A stretch of 63,631 nucleotides of DNA from a virus, in IMG/VR virus record IMGVR_UViG_3300048088_000081, positions 1-63,631 of that record; one strand, given 5' to 3'. Each line of letters starts with the position of its first letter. Position 1 is the first letter of the stretch. Both the position numbers and the translations under genes were made by a program. The notes below the pieces were generated by a model that was given only the letters and a program-made list of their open reading frames with translations, did not search any database and was not told the DNA's origin. Below are positions 17,785 through 25,915 of this stretch, one piece after another.

Positions 17785-19556
17785 TACTTACGGTATAGCT
17801 TTCCGTTGACCATAATCATAGACCCTGGAGGTGCGCTGTTCTTGAACCAGTCGATATGGGCTTGAGAGGTAGCCTGGAATGGCGTAGCTTTGGTTCCGGT
17901 TCCCGGCATTCCTGATGTCTGTTGTGGTGGACTTTGCGGTTGGTTTTGACCAAGATTTTCTGATGCTCTAAGTGCAGCGGTCCCAACTGTCCCCTTCAGT
18001 GTGGACTTACCGAGGACACCGGGACTTGGTTTCCCGAAAGCCGTCCCGAGTGCCCCAACAGGTTGCTGTGTAAGGGTGGCCTGCCCAAGCGGACTATCCG
18101 CCCTGATACTATCGAGAAGGCCGTTGATTCTGCCTTGCATTGCCGCCTTGGCACCCATTAAATTTGCCGCACCAACGGCAGCCAATCCAGCCTCCCCTAG
18201 ATGCCCAAGACCAAGGTGTTGAGCAATATACAGAACAGCCCCTGTAGACACAACTCCAGTGGTAGCAAGTCGGCTTAGAAATCTCATGGTATTACGTGGA
18301 ACATTACCTGCTGCCATATCGTAAATCATGGACTGCTGGTCGGGGGTAAATGATGCCAATCTTTTGGGGTTTACAAGAATACCCTTCATTTGCTGGCGGA
18401 AAGTATTTTCAAAGTTCGCACCAGTCCCAGATGTAGCTGCGTTCAGCCCTCCCTTTCTGGCGGCCCACTCTACCTGTTGAGCCCTTTTCATGGCGGCCCA
18501 GTCACCGCGAGCACTATTTGCCAAGTCGGCAGTCTGCGCCGCCTGGGATTGAAATCCCGGCATAGCATTAGTAGGATCAGCGAGGAATTTATCTATCTGC
18601 TTTATAGCTAAGTCAGCGGCAGATGCTTCGGCAGTAGGTTTCCCAGTCTGACTCCACATATCGTCACGTAATGTACTTAGGGACTGACGCTTGGCTTCCA
18701 AATCGGAGAAAGTCGGCTGTGTTGTCTGCTGGGCAACGTCTTCCAACTCTCCGACTCGTCGGAACGTACCGCCGGACAGGTCTTCTCTATAGCCTCTTGG
18801 CGGCCCTCTTAAGGTTTGGTCTATATCGTCACTGAGTTGCGATATTTTACTTCTGTCATAGGGGACATTTATACTTCTGGCTGCCGCGTATTTACCGTTT
18901 GCAGAGTCTTGGAGATTGGCTGTTGTTATCTTCTTCCTCGCCATATTTGCTAGAGGATTAGTCGTCATTCCAGCGAGTGTACCGCCAACTAGGCTACCTC
19001 CGAATTCACCCCAACCCTCGAAAGGAGTATCTTTGAAGAGTTCATCGTCTAGCTCGTGGCCCGCTTCTTGACCAACGGCAGAACCAACGACATTGGCAGC
19101 CCTGCCGACATTGGCTACAGCCCCAGTCCCGCCACCTAGAAGAGACAGTGGATTCGCCCCCATCCTACCAATATTAGCCGCTATATTCTGTCCAGGAGTC
19201 TGAGGGTCAGCACGTACCCCGGTCGCGTTTACAAGCTCATCGCCGTATTGCAATTCTGGGCGTTCTCGGTGCAGATTTCCCGATGCAAGACTGGCGATGT
19301 CCTTCGGTAGTCCGACCAAGGCTGAGCCAACGTCTCCGGCAGTCCTCTGGGCTTGCTCAAGGAAACCAAGTCCGCCCTGCTTTATGGCATCTCCAGTCCC
19401 CTCCGGGAGGTACGGAGATATGTATTTGTCCCATGCGCTATTCGGTTCTTGCGCCTGCGCATCAGGCGGCGGCATATCAAATATACTTTTAGTTTGAGCC
19501 TGAGCCGGAGCATTATCCGCCCCAGGAGGATTCATGTCGAAAATGCTTTCAACCAT
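17784..19556 (-). CDS. Putative internal virion/ejection protein
   Basis: 590 residues. The N terminus repeats a short motif (SIFDMNPP, then SIFDMPPP), followed by a Gly/Ala-rich region with amphipathic segments (about 60-200), a helical middle (about 215-400) and one strongly hydrophobic segment near 435-470. It lacks enzyme motifs. Composition, length and place between the 984-aa and 2985-aa proteins fit the middle member of a podovirus ejection trio (compare P22 gp7/gp16/gp20 or T7 gp14-16), proteins that form a conduit for DNA. Both junctions are TAATG overlaps. Role inferred. Confidence 0.6.
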   Translation of the reverse strand: MVESIFDMNPPGADNAPAQAQTKSIFDMPPPDAQAQEPNSAWDKYISPYLPEGTGDAIKQGGLGFLEQAQRTAGDVGSALVGLPKDIASLASGNLHRERPELQYGDELVNATGVRADPQTPGQNIAANIGRMGANPLSLLGGGTGAVANVGRAANVVGSAVGQEAGHELDDELFKDTPFEGWGEFGGSLVGGTLAGMTTNPLANMARKKITTANLQDSANGKYAAARSINVPYDRSKISQLSDDIDQTLRGPPRGYREDLSGGTFRRVGELEDVAQQTTQPTFSDLEAKRQSLSTLRDDMWSQTGKPTAEASAADLAIKQIDKFLADPTNAMPGFQSQAAQTADLANSARGDWAAMKRAQQVEWAARKGGLNAATSGTGANFENTFRQQMKGILVNPKRLASFTPDQQSMIYDMAAGNVPRNTMRFLSRLATTGVVSTGAVLYIAQHLGLGHLGEAGLAAVGAANLMGAKAAMQGRINGLLDSIRADSPLGQATLTQQPVGALGTAFGKPSPGVLGKSTLKGTVGTAALRASENLGQNQPQSPPQQTSGMPGTGTKATPFQATSQAHIDWFKNSAPPGSMIMVNGKLYRK

Positions 19557-22510
19557 TACATGGTCCCGTAAAGGAAGTAGTTACCGAGACCCTTATAATG
19601 AGCATTGAAATTCCTCAGTCCGATATCGTATCTCTGTCTGGCTGCATTCATTGCCGCAGCATCTTGAGACTGCTCAGCCGAAATAAATGCATCGCGGGCT
19701 TGCCTTATTTCATTGACGTGGGTACCAATATCCTGCTGCTGTTGCGGGTTTAGCTGGCTGTAAAGGGCCTTGGCAACATACTTCTGTGGCGGGTTCTGTT
19801 CGTTGAACGCATCCCACCAGCCCGTGGCTATGCCACCGTTTTTGTTCTTGTAGTCATCGAAGAACGCCTTCTGGTCTCGAACCATGTCCGACGAAGCTTT
19901 CATCGAAGCGATAATGGCCCGAGAGGTATCAATGGGAAGATTAAAGCTCGCCATGGCATTCATAGATGCCTGGATTATTGGCTGCGCCTCTCTCGAACTC
20001 AGTCCGGATTGACCTATCTGAGCGAAACCGGAGGTAACAGAATCCTTGGCAAGAACGTTAATTGCGGAAACAACCTCTTGCGGGGCTTTGTTACCCGGAA
20101 CCGACGCCCAAGCATTCAGTAATTTGAGACGGTCATCCCCAAGAGGACCCGGAGTCATCAGGATTTTCGCAGCCTGAGAATTTGGATTTGATTTTATGTA
20201 ACTCTCAATAGTGTCAAGAGAGTGACTCATCTCATTCGACTTGAATTGTATCGTATCTGTGGCGTCTACCTTCTTGTTTAGAGCGTTACCCTCTTGGGTG
20301 GACTGTCTCATGGCTGCCGTATGATATTGAGGTAGCTGATACTGTGCCAGCATAGCGGGGTCGCTTTGCGCCTTCGGAGGCCCGGAAATAATCATATCAC
20401 CTGGATTCGCGGTCTCAAGATGCGCCCCCATTGGCGCTATTGAACTGTTGACCTTGGGGGCGCCGGGAGTTTCCGGAAGCGGAGCAATATCTGACGGATT
20501 TTTACGCGGCGGAAATGGGAGATGTGTTCTTGGGTCAAGGAACTGACCTTGGTTCTGCGGATCTGGAACGCCGTATTCAGGCCTCAGCGTATTCGGATCT
20601 GTATCTATCGTCAGTGGCTTCCCGTAGAATTCCTGAGTTCTGAGGTTCAGATCATCCTGCGCCCGCTTTGCCGCCTGCTCAAGCCTCTGCGACTCAATGC
20701 CGATAGTTGCCTTCTTCTCTGCCTCTGAGATGTTCTGTGCCTGTTCGGCGGAATATTCTCTTAACCCGCCAAGACCGCCTTCAGCCGCTGCTTGTAGCGC
20801 CCATGGTGACCGGCTGGCTGCCATACCTAATCCGGCAGCGATAATCGCCCCCCACGGGGACGTTGTCGGATGTTCGTAGGTTGTCGGAGTTGAACTTGGT
20901 ACGTTGGTGTCGCCATACGATGGAGACCCGGCATACCCAAGAGCACCTGACGACGGCGCAACTCCTGCGGTCGGGTGTGACGTTCCTTGCGTGATTTCCG
21001 GTGGTAAAACATCGCCATTTGCTGTATATCGTCTATCAGCGTAAGTGGCGTTATTGTCTGGCTCGTATGCTACTCCGGCACCGTACCCACCCGGCCCTGC
21101 ATTCAAAACGATATCCGGAGCATTGATACTTCCATCGGGGATTACATCTGGTGCAACGCCCTGTCTATAAGACGTAGTTGGCACAGGATGAGACATAGGC
21201 TGCGGGAAGTAGTCAGAATCTGACGGAGGAGAATATTGTGCATCTCCAAGCCAATCAGGGATAGTCGCAAGACCTTCCGCAGTCATGATTGGAGCGCCAC
21301 CGTCAGCAAATCCGATACGGCCGCCCCTTGCGGCATGGCCTATACCAAGGGAGTCTCCATAAGAAGTATCAATTGGTGCATATACACCTTGCCCCTGACC
21401 AGCCTGTACCCACTGGTCTCCGGAAGCCGTTCCATCAAGATTATAACCGTTTGAAAAGTTTCTTATCCCGCCGGCCAAGTTACCTAATGACGCGCCAGAG
21501 CCGGCGTTAAGGCCATTTCCCTGTCCGCCCTGATTTCCCGAACCCGGAGGTGGCGGAGCGCCGCGCCCATCAGCAATCGCCATGGCCTCTGGGATGTACC
21601 CAACACCTCCGCTGTACGGAGTGCCGCCCATGGCAAAACCCTCGATGCGACCACCTCGATTAGCGCCGGGATGCGTGTATGCTCCGTACGCGCCAGCACC
21701 AGCAATACCAAGTCCGGCTATCTGCTGGAAAAGTGTAGGTCCAGGCTGCGTCGTGGTGGAGATCCCGCCAAGTTGGCTGCCGACGCCGGTCCCAATCCCC
21801 GCAAGCCATTGAGTCTGCTGATACGGGAACGCCTGCTGATTGAGAAACTGTTGATACGCCGCTTGATCCTGCGCGCTGGCCACGCCGTATTGAAGATTGC
21901 CGGCGCCGACTTGCGCATTCGCCCCTGTGAGGGCAGCGTTTTGACCGGAGACACCAAGATTCCCGAGTGAATATGCGCCTTGCGCCTTGGCCTGTTGCTC
22001 CGCAAGCGCAGTATTTACTCCGGTTTGATAACCTTGACTCTCTAGTCCGGCGATGACGGGAGCCTGAGCAAGATTTTGCTGTCCTGACGTAATGGCCTCA
22101 GCGATACCCTCGCGGTTACCACCGAGGGCATTCTGCGCAATCGCGTTGCCTTTTACCTGCTGAAGTTGCTGCTGGTTTTGGTTATTGAATTCAGCCTGTG
22201 TCGCATTGACGACATTCTGCGTCCATGGATTGACGTACTGCTGAATGTCGGCCGATGTAAGAGGGGTTGCTGCCGATGTAGCAAGACCAGCGGCATTCTG
22301 AATGTAAGGCTGGGCATAGTTTGCATTCTGGTTTATATTGGATATGCCAAGCGTCTGCTGGGCGTTTACTTCTGGAACAAGTTGACCAGTGTACGGATTG
22401 TACGGAGACTGAGCAACCTGTTGGGCACGACTTAGGATGTCAGTGTACGCACTAAGCGCGGCAGGGTTAGGAGATGATGTTGCTGTGGAGGTTTGATTCT
22501 TGGACCCCAT
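19556..22510 (-). CDS. Putative internal virion/ejection protein with GGR motifs
   Basis: 984 residues. Residues 1-300 are Gln/Asn/Ala/Tyr-rich and probably helical (AQQTLGISNINQNANYAQ), as in phage internal proteins. Around 275-420 are two GGR motifs (NRGGRIEGFAMGG and ARGGRIGFADGG) in Gly/Pro/Tyr-rich sequence. The C-terminal 400 residues are helical and hydrophilic. The first gene of the putative ejection trio; its stop overlaps the next start (TAATG). No muramidase motif seen. Alternative: a large scaffold-like virion protein. Confidence 0.6.
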   Translation of the reverse strand: MGSKNQTSTATSSPNPAALSAYTDILSRAQQVAQSPYNPYTGQLVPEVNAQQTLGISNINQNANYAQPYIQNAAGLATSAATPLTSADIQQYVNPWTQNVVNATQAEFNNQNQQQLQQVKGNAIAQNALGGNREGIAEAITSGQQNLAQAPVIAGLESQGYQTGVNTALAEQQAKAQGAYSLGNLGVSGQNAALTGANAQVGAGNLQYGVASAQDQAAYQQFLNQQAFPYQQTQWLAGIGTGVGSQLGGISTTTQPGPTLFQQIAGLGIAGAGAYGAYTHPGANRGGRIEGFAMGGTPYSGGVGYIPEAMAIADGRGAPPPPGSGNQGGQGNGLNAGSGASLGNLAGGIRNFSNGYNLDGTASGDQWVQAGQGQGVYAPIDTSYGDSLGIGHAARGGRIGFADGGAPIMTAEGLATIPDWLGDAQYSPPSDSDYFPQPMSHPVPTTSYRQGVAPDVIPDGSINAPDIVLNAGPGGYGAGVAYEPDNNATYADRRYTANGDVLPPEITQGTSHPTAGVAPSSGALGYAGSPSYGDTNVPSSTPTTYEHPTTSPWGAIIAAGLGMAASRSPWALQAAAEGGLGGLREYSAEQAQNISEAEKKATIGIESQRLEQAAKRAQDDLNLRTQEFYGKPLTIDTDPNTLRPEYGVPDPQNQGQFLDPRTHLPFPPRKNPSDIAPLPETPGAPKVNSSIAPMGAHLETANPGDMIISGPPKAQSDPAMLAQYQLPQYHTAAMRQSTQEGNALNKKVDATDTIQFKSNEMSHSLDTIESYIKSNPNSQAAKILMTPGPLGDDRLKLLNAWASVPGNKAPQEVVSAINVLAKDSVTSGFAQIGQSGLSSREAQPIIQASMNAMASFNLPIDTSRAIIASMKASSDMVRDQKAFFDDYKNKNGGIATGWWDAFNEQNPPQKYVAKALYSQLNPQQQQDIGTHVNEIRQARDAFISAEQSQDAAAMNAARQRYDIGLRNFNAHYKGLGNYFLYGTM

Positions 22511-22517
22511 TGAGACC

Positions 22518-23204
22518 TTACGCCGCCTGTCCGTTCAATTGTTTTGACTCATGATGCCCTATCATCCAAAACTCACGTTCCTTCTCGACACCACGGAGCA
22601 CTTCTGCTACTTCCCTTAAGAGAGGAAGTAGTTTGCCCTGCACCGTATCCTTGGATATCCTTTGGTTAGAATATGCGTCAACAAACGCCGCAAGCCTCTT
22701 GCGCAAATCTGTATGATTCTCTACCGGTTCATCGTCAAGACGCGGCTTGAACTTCGCATTATGAACGAAGAACGCACCAGTAGGATTACCAAGTCTCCTG
22801 CGGTAGAGCCGAACCTTGCCGGCTAGAGCTTTCTCCGTAATGATACCGGTGAAAAGCGGGATTCCCATACGGTCTGAGCACGATTTGCCGAACTCGATTA
22901 GCGCTTCCGCATTACGTGATTTACGATACTCCGGGGCAACGTAGTTCCAAAGCTCTACAAGATGCCAGTCGTCCGTATAGTGGGTGTCTGAAATGGATAG
23001 GCACGTTGATGCTTCAAGACTCCCCTTAGGCCCAATCACGCCGACAATGTTGCCTTTGGCCTCGTAGCACTTGCGGATCGTGTCGCGCACCTTGTTTTCG
23101 TTGAGGCTAAACAGGCCATTTTCTTCCCACAAACGTCGGCACATTCTGAGAACATCTTCTTCATCTTCTTTGGTCGCGATGCGAACCTCAGGTAGGTCTG
23201 TCAA
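22518..23204 (-). CDS. GNAT-like acetyltransferase of the virion gene block
   Basis: 228 residues. The first 150 follow the GNAT layout: an N-terminal strand and helix (RIATKEDEEDVLRMCRRL), central strands (NIVGVIGPKGSLEAS), LVELWNYVAPEYRKSRNAEALIEF in the acetyl-CoA binding position, then GIPLFTGIIT. Residues 160-228 are a helical extension. GNAT genes of this kind recur among head-tail genes of podophages, where their substrate is unknown. The Arg/Gln-x-x-Gly-x-Gly/Ala loop is imperfect (RKSRNA), so activity is uncertain. Its start overlaps the preceding gene (ATGA). Confidence 0.65.
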   Translation of the reverse strand: MTDLPEVRIATKEDEEDVLRMCRRLWEENGLFSLNENKVRDTIRKCYEAKGNIVGVIGPKGSLEASTCLSISDTHYTDDWHLVELWNYVAPEYRKSRNAEALIEFGKSCSDRMGIPLFTGIITEKALAGKVRLYRRRLGNPTGAFFVHNAKFKPRLDDEPVENHTDLRKRLAAFVDAYSNQRISKDTVQGKLLPLLREVAEVLRGVEKEREFWMIGHHESKQLNGQAA

Positions 23205-23452
23205 TTTGGCTTCTCGTTATTCTGCTGAGGATGCAACATGCTGCCGATTTGCTCATACAATTGCTGTAAGCACGCTGAATCCATACGCAGGCGGCATGAC
23301 ACGACCAAATCAGGGTCGATGGTGTCACCCTTCAACGAAAATAGGGCGGTCGCGAAACTGATATTATGGACGCCGTTCAGCGTTCCGCTGCCGATTACAG
23401 CGTTGACGAAGACCGGAGCGACGTGGCATGGATCGGTTATGCTATCAGACAT
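23201..23452 (-). CDS. Small conserved-looking virion-block protein
   Basis: 83 residues. A beta-rich core contains HNISFATALFSL and VVSCRLRMDSACLQQLYEQIG, ending in a Gln/Asn-rich tail. Similar small proteins with a repeated beta-strand/helix layout accompany GNAT-like genes in phage structural blocks. The stop overlaps the acetyltransferase start. No function assigned. Confidence 0.6.
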   Translation of the reverse strand: MSDSITDPCHVAPVFVNAVIGSGTLNGVHNISFATALFSLKGDTIDPDLVVSCRLRMDSACLQQLYEQIGSMLHPQQNNEKPN

Positions 23453-23466
23453 TTCATTCTCCGTGG

Positions 23467-23886
23467 TTATAGAAGCTTGCCGATGGATCGAGCGAAGTCT
23501 ATTGGGTCTTTAGCGGACTTGTAGAGATTGCATTTATCGCACGTCAACTGAATATTGCTTCTGTCGTTTGTGCCGCCATTTACGATAGCTTGTATGTGAT
23601 CGGCGTGGTAATTCAATCCAAGTTTCTTACGACAATAAGCGCACCTTCTTCCCTGTGCCTTGAAAATATCTTTTATATCGTCAGCGGAAAATGACCCGGT
23701 TATCTGTTTCTCTAGAGCGCGGCGTTTATGCTTGGCGACCTTAGAATTTCGCTTTGCCCATTCTGGGTTCTTGAGTGCCCACTCTCTAGTGCGTTTTTGG
23801 GCCTTTTTCCTTACACCATCGTCTGTATATGTATCGTAATGATATTGCTTTCTTTTAGCCCTAACTAACTCACCTTTTTTTAGCAT
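23467..23886 (-). pseudogene. C-terminal part of a frameshifted HNH homing endonuclease
   Basis: 139 residues if started at the ATG at 23886, but this ATG lies inside the preceding open frame. The sequence carries a basic, Arg/Lys-rich repeat region (residues 5-60) and then a clear HNH core: CAYC near 77-80, YHADHI near 88-93, NIQLTCDKCN near 106-115. Together with the frame upstream it makes one typical HNH endonuclease of about 220 residues; the two overlap by 17 bases at an A7 run (T7 on the plus strand, 23875-23881), and removing one A joins them. So this is a broken gene, a programmed-slippage gene, or an assembly error. The HNH residues are intact. Confidence 0.75.
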
Positions 23887-24127
23887 AATATGCTTTTGTT
23901 TTGTTTATAAATTTATCTGGATTGGCGGAGTACCGTTCACGGGCCTTTTCGTTGATTCTATCTCTGTTTCGCTTTTCCCACGCATCGCTTGATGTTTTAT
24001 GCTTAGCTTTGTGTGCCGCCGAAAGACGCCTGTGTGCAACACAATAACCGTATAAATTCCCCGGCTTTATTTTTTTCCCACACTCTCGACAATAGGTAGA
24101 ACTCTCGGTAAGACTTGAATTAGCCAT
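23870..24127 (-). pseudogene. N-terminal part of the frameshifted HNH homing endonuclease
   Basis: 85 residues from the ATG at 24127 (GGAG about 10 bases upstream); a GTG at 24148 is an alternative. It begins with a Cys4-like zinc finger (YCRECGKK then GYCVAHRR) and continues as basic helices of the RERYSANPDKF type that normally precede the HNH core in DNA-binding homing nucleases. The frame ends at an A7 run with AKKR-stop, exactly where the C-terminal half begins in the +1 frame. Inserted between a GGR-motif late protein and a small virion-block protein, in keeping with a mobile intron-less homing gene. Confidence 0.75.
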
Positions 24128-24155
24128 AATGGGTAATCTCCTACTCACTTGGTTA

Positions 24156-24189
24156 GGGGCTTACGGGCGCGTCGAACGCTCTAAGCCCC
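24156..24189 (-). promoter_or_regulatory. Stem-loop in the leader of the split HNH gene
   Basis: Perfect 8-base arms GGGGCTTA (24156-24163) and TAAGCCCC (24182-24189) enclose an 18-base GC-rich loop that can form a further short stem (GCGT/ACGC). It lies between the stop of the 246-aa gene and the Shine-Dalgarno of the HNH gene. There is no U-run after it, so it is not a standard rho-independent terminator; it may limit read-through or protect the upstream 3' end. Confidence 0.55.
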
Positions 24190-24198
24190 GAATTTATA

Positions 24199-24939
24199 TC
24201 ACTTTTTCGCTGGCGGAGGCAAGCCCTTAAGTGTAGAAATATGCTTCTTTCGTGTCCTGAGTATCCACCTATCTAGCTCATCGTGCCCCAAATTCATTAT
24301 TTTCTTTAATGGCGGATTCCTCAGACCTAAATCGCGAGCACGCTCTAATCCTACCTTGTAAACGGAAATAGGGCCTACCAGGAATTCTCCCCCGGCTACG
24401 TTGCATTCCACAGGCTCCCCTATCCTGTGATCCTCACCCCTAGAGCCGCCCTCAGAAGCAATCCCGCCAAGCCCAAACTTCGGCAATGGAGGTGCTTTCG
24501 GAGCGCCCATGCCACGCCCCATCTTCATGGTTGGACCGCTTCCGTAAGGGCCGCCATGACTAAAAAGGCTATTAGCCACCGCAAAACCGTGCATGGTGTT
24601 ACCCTGCCCAAGGGCGCTAACATGGTCGGCGGGCAGGACATGGCTTGAAGATGGTAGAGACGTTGAGATGTGGTCAGTTCTCCCGGCAACCGCCGATAGT
24701 ATTGGTCCTGGCCTCATCATATTCCTGGCTTCTTGGCGTTCCTGCCAATTCGTTAGCGGATTGCCTCCGAATCCGGGTACACCTCCGTACGCATAGCCGG
24801 CAACGCCTCCATCGGCACGGCTTTCCCTCTGCTCCCTATACGCTGCCGCGAGCGCCTGCTTCTGTGGGTGTCCAGCGTGCATCATCTCCGAAACATTCCG
24901 TGAGAATATCGCTGGGGTTACACCCTTATGTAGCGGCAT
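24199..24939 (-). CDS. Late phage protein with GGV/ADGG motifs
   Basis: 246 residues. The first 40 (KGVTPAIFSRNVSEMMHAG, then QKQALAAAYRE) match a short conserved N-terminal block of many alphaproteobacterial phage proteins. It is followed by SRADGGVAGYAYGG, a Gly/Pro/Met-rich middle and a conserved C terminus (GEPVECNVAGGEFLVGP, then GHDELDRWILRTRKKHI, ending LKGLPPPAKK). I regard it as a virion or assembly protein of unknown activity. Its start shares one base with the preceding stop (TAATG). Confidence 0.65.
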   Translation of the reverse strand: MPLHKGVTPAIFSRNVSEMMHAGHPQKQALAAAYREQRESRADGGVAGYAYGGVPGFGGNPLTNWQERQEARNMMRPGPILSAVAGRTDHISTSLPSSSHVLPADHVSALGQGNTMHGFAVANSLFSHGGPYGSGPTMKMGRGMGAPKAPPLPKFGLGGIASEGGSRGEDHRIGEPVECNVAGGEFLVGPISVYKVGLERARDLGLRNPPLKKIMNLGHDELDRWILRTRKKHISTLKGLPPPAKK

Positions 24940-25526
24940 TAACCCACCTTCACGCTAGGCTGATTGGCGCCTTCGGTCGGCTTTGCTCCGACTGGTGCAA
25001 CGGGCGATGGCGCGGCGGCAGTCGGCACCGAGTTTCCCAAGGTCGCCGCCTCGAAATTCAAATCACTGTGCATGGCGGCGACCTGAGCGGTCACGTCCTC
25101 AAGGTCAGAAACGAACGACCCAACGGTTGAGTCGAAACTGACAGTTGCCGCTCTCGCTTGGGCTATTCTTGCCTTGGCTGCGGCGAACTGTGTGGCTAAT
25201 CCCTTAATCTCCACGTCTGTTCTCCTGATTGGAACTATTGGAAGCGGTTGTAACTTTGGCTTCGGCTTCGGTTTCTTTGGCCTTGGATGAGGTATCGGTA
25301 TCGGAGTCCATGGCACTATTTCCATGAAATATTGGCGCGGCTCTATAGGTATCGTATACGCCACGGTTTGCGGTGCCGTTGCGTATATCCACAGACCAAC
25401 AATGCAAAGTGCCGCTACGATAGTTAAAGCTGACAACAGCACAATCGGCGGAGACCTTTCGCATACCGTCAGCGCCATCGGCTCGATATATCCCCCGGTC
25501 AGAAATGGTAGACTGCTGCATGTCAC
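24939..25526 (-). CDS. Membrane-anchored Pro/Lys-rich plus coiled-coil protein
   Basis: 195 residues from a GTG in a GTGA overlap with the preceding stop; an ATG at 25478 is a close alternative, and a GTG at 25214 would give only the C-terminal half. One membrane helix (about residues 30-50) is followed by a TonB-like Pro/Lys segment ([17 protein letters not shown], about 80-97), then a helical block ([20 protein letters not shown]) and an Ala/Pro tail. The helical block alone resembles small phage proteins starting with EIKGL, so two neighbouring genes may have fused. Membrane topology is predicted, function unknown. Confidence 0.5.
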   Translation of the reverse strand: MTCSSLPFLTGGYIEPMALTVCERSPPIVLLSALTIVAALCIVGLWIYATAPQTVAYTIPIEPRQYFMEIVPWTPIPIPHPRPKKPKPKPKLQPLPIVPIRRTDVEIKGLATQFAAAKARIAQARAATVSFDSTVGSFVSDLEDVTAQVAAMHSDLNFEAATLGNSVPTAAAPSPVAPVGAKPTEGANQPSVKVG

Positions 25527-25915
25527 GACGGCGTAAAGATCGAATAGCTGAAGGTTTCAGTTCCTGCCGCCGCCGCACCGCTAGCTGTAGCTACCGTAAA
25601 ACTAACCCCCGGCGTAAGAACGGAGACATATGGCGACTTTGCGCTACCAACCAAGGTCCCGGCAGATGCATTGGTGGGGCTCGGGGTTACTATACTATTC
25701 GCCTTCACGGCCGGCTGCGCCACTGTAGTCGTCGCTGCGGCGGCAAACGTGAAACTCCCGGTGACAGTCCTGCCGGTGAAAGCAGCAACCCATGCACTAA
25801 GTTGCTGGACGATACCGCGAAGCTGGGTAACAACGTCCTGTGCTCCGGCTCCAGGAGGATTGCTGTACGGATTTATCGGGGAACTACCCGGTACGCTGTT
25901 GTATTGGTCTGTCAT
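25523..25915 (-). CDS. Small virion protein with a beta-rich C-terminal module
   Basis: 130 residues. The N-terminal half has a short coil ([20 protein letters not shown]), the C-terminal half is Thr/Ala/Ser-rich beta structure: [36 protein letters not shown] and [13 protein letters not shown]. This module recurs at the ends of tail or fibre proteins in related phages. Overlaps the large tail protein upstream (ATGA). Probably a small fibre or collar component. Confidence 0.6.
   Translation of the reverse strand: MTDQYNSVPGSSPINPYSNPPGAGAQDVVTQLRGIVQQLSAWVAAFTGRTVTGSFTFAAAATTTVAQPAVKANSIVTPSPTNASAGTLVGSAKSPYVSVLTPGVSFTVATASGAAAAGTETFSYSIFTPS

Noticed and set aside
25204-25578. An overlapping 124-codon minus-strand frame
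   Set aside because: It competes with the 195-aa frame, which has a membrane helix and Pro/Lys segment and starts in a GTGA overlap; the alternative has no recognisable structure.
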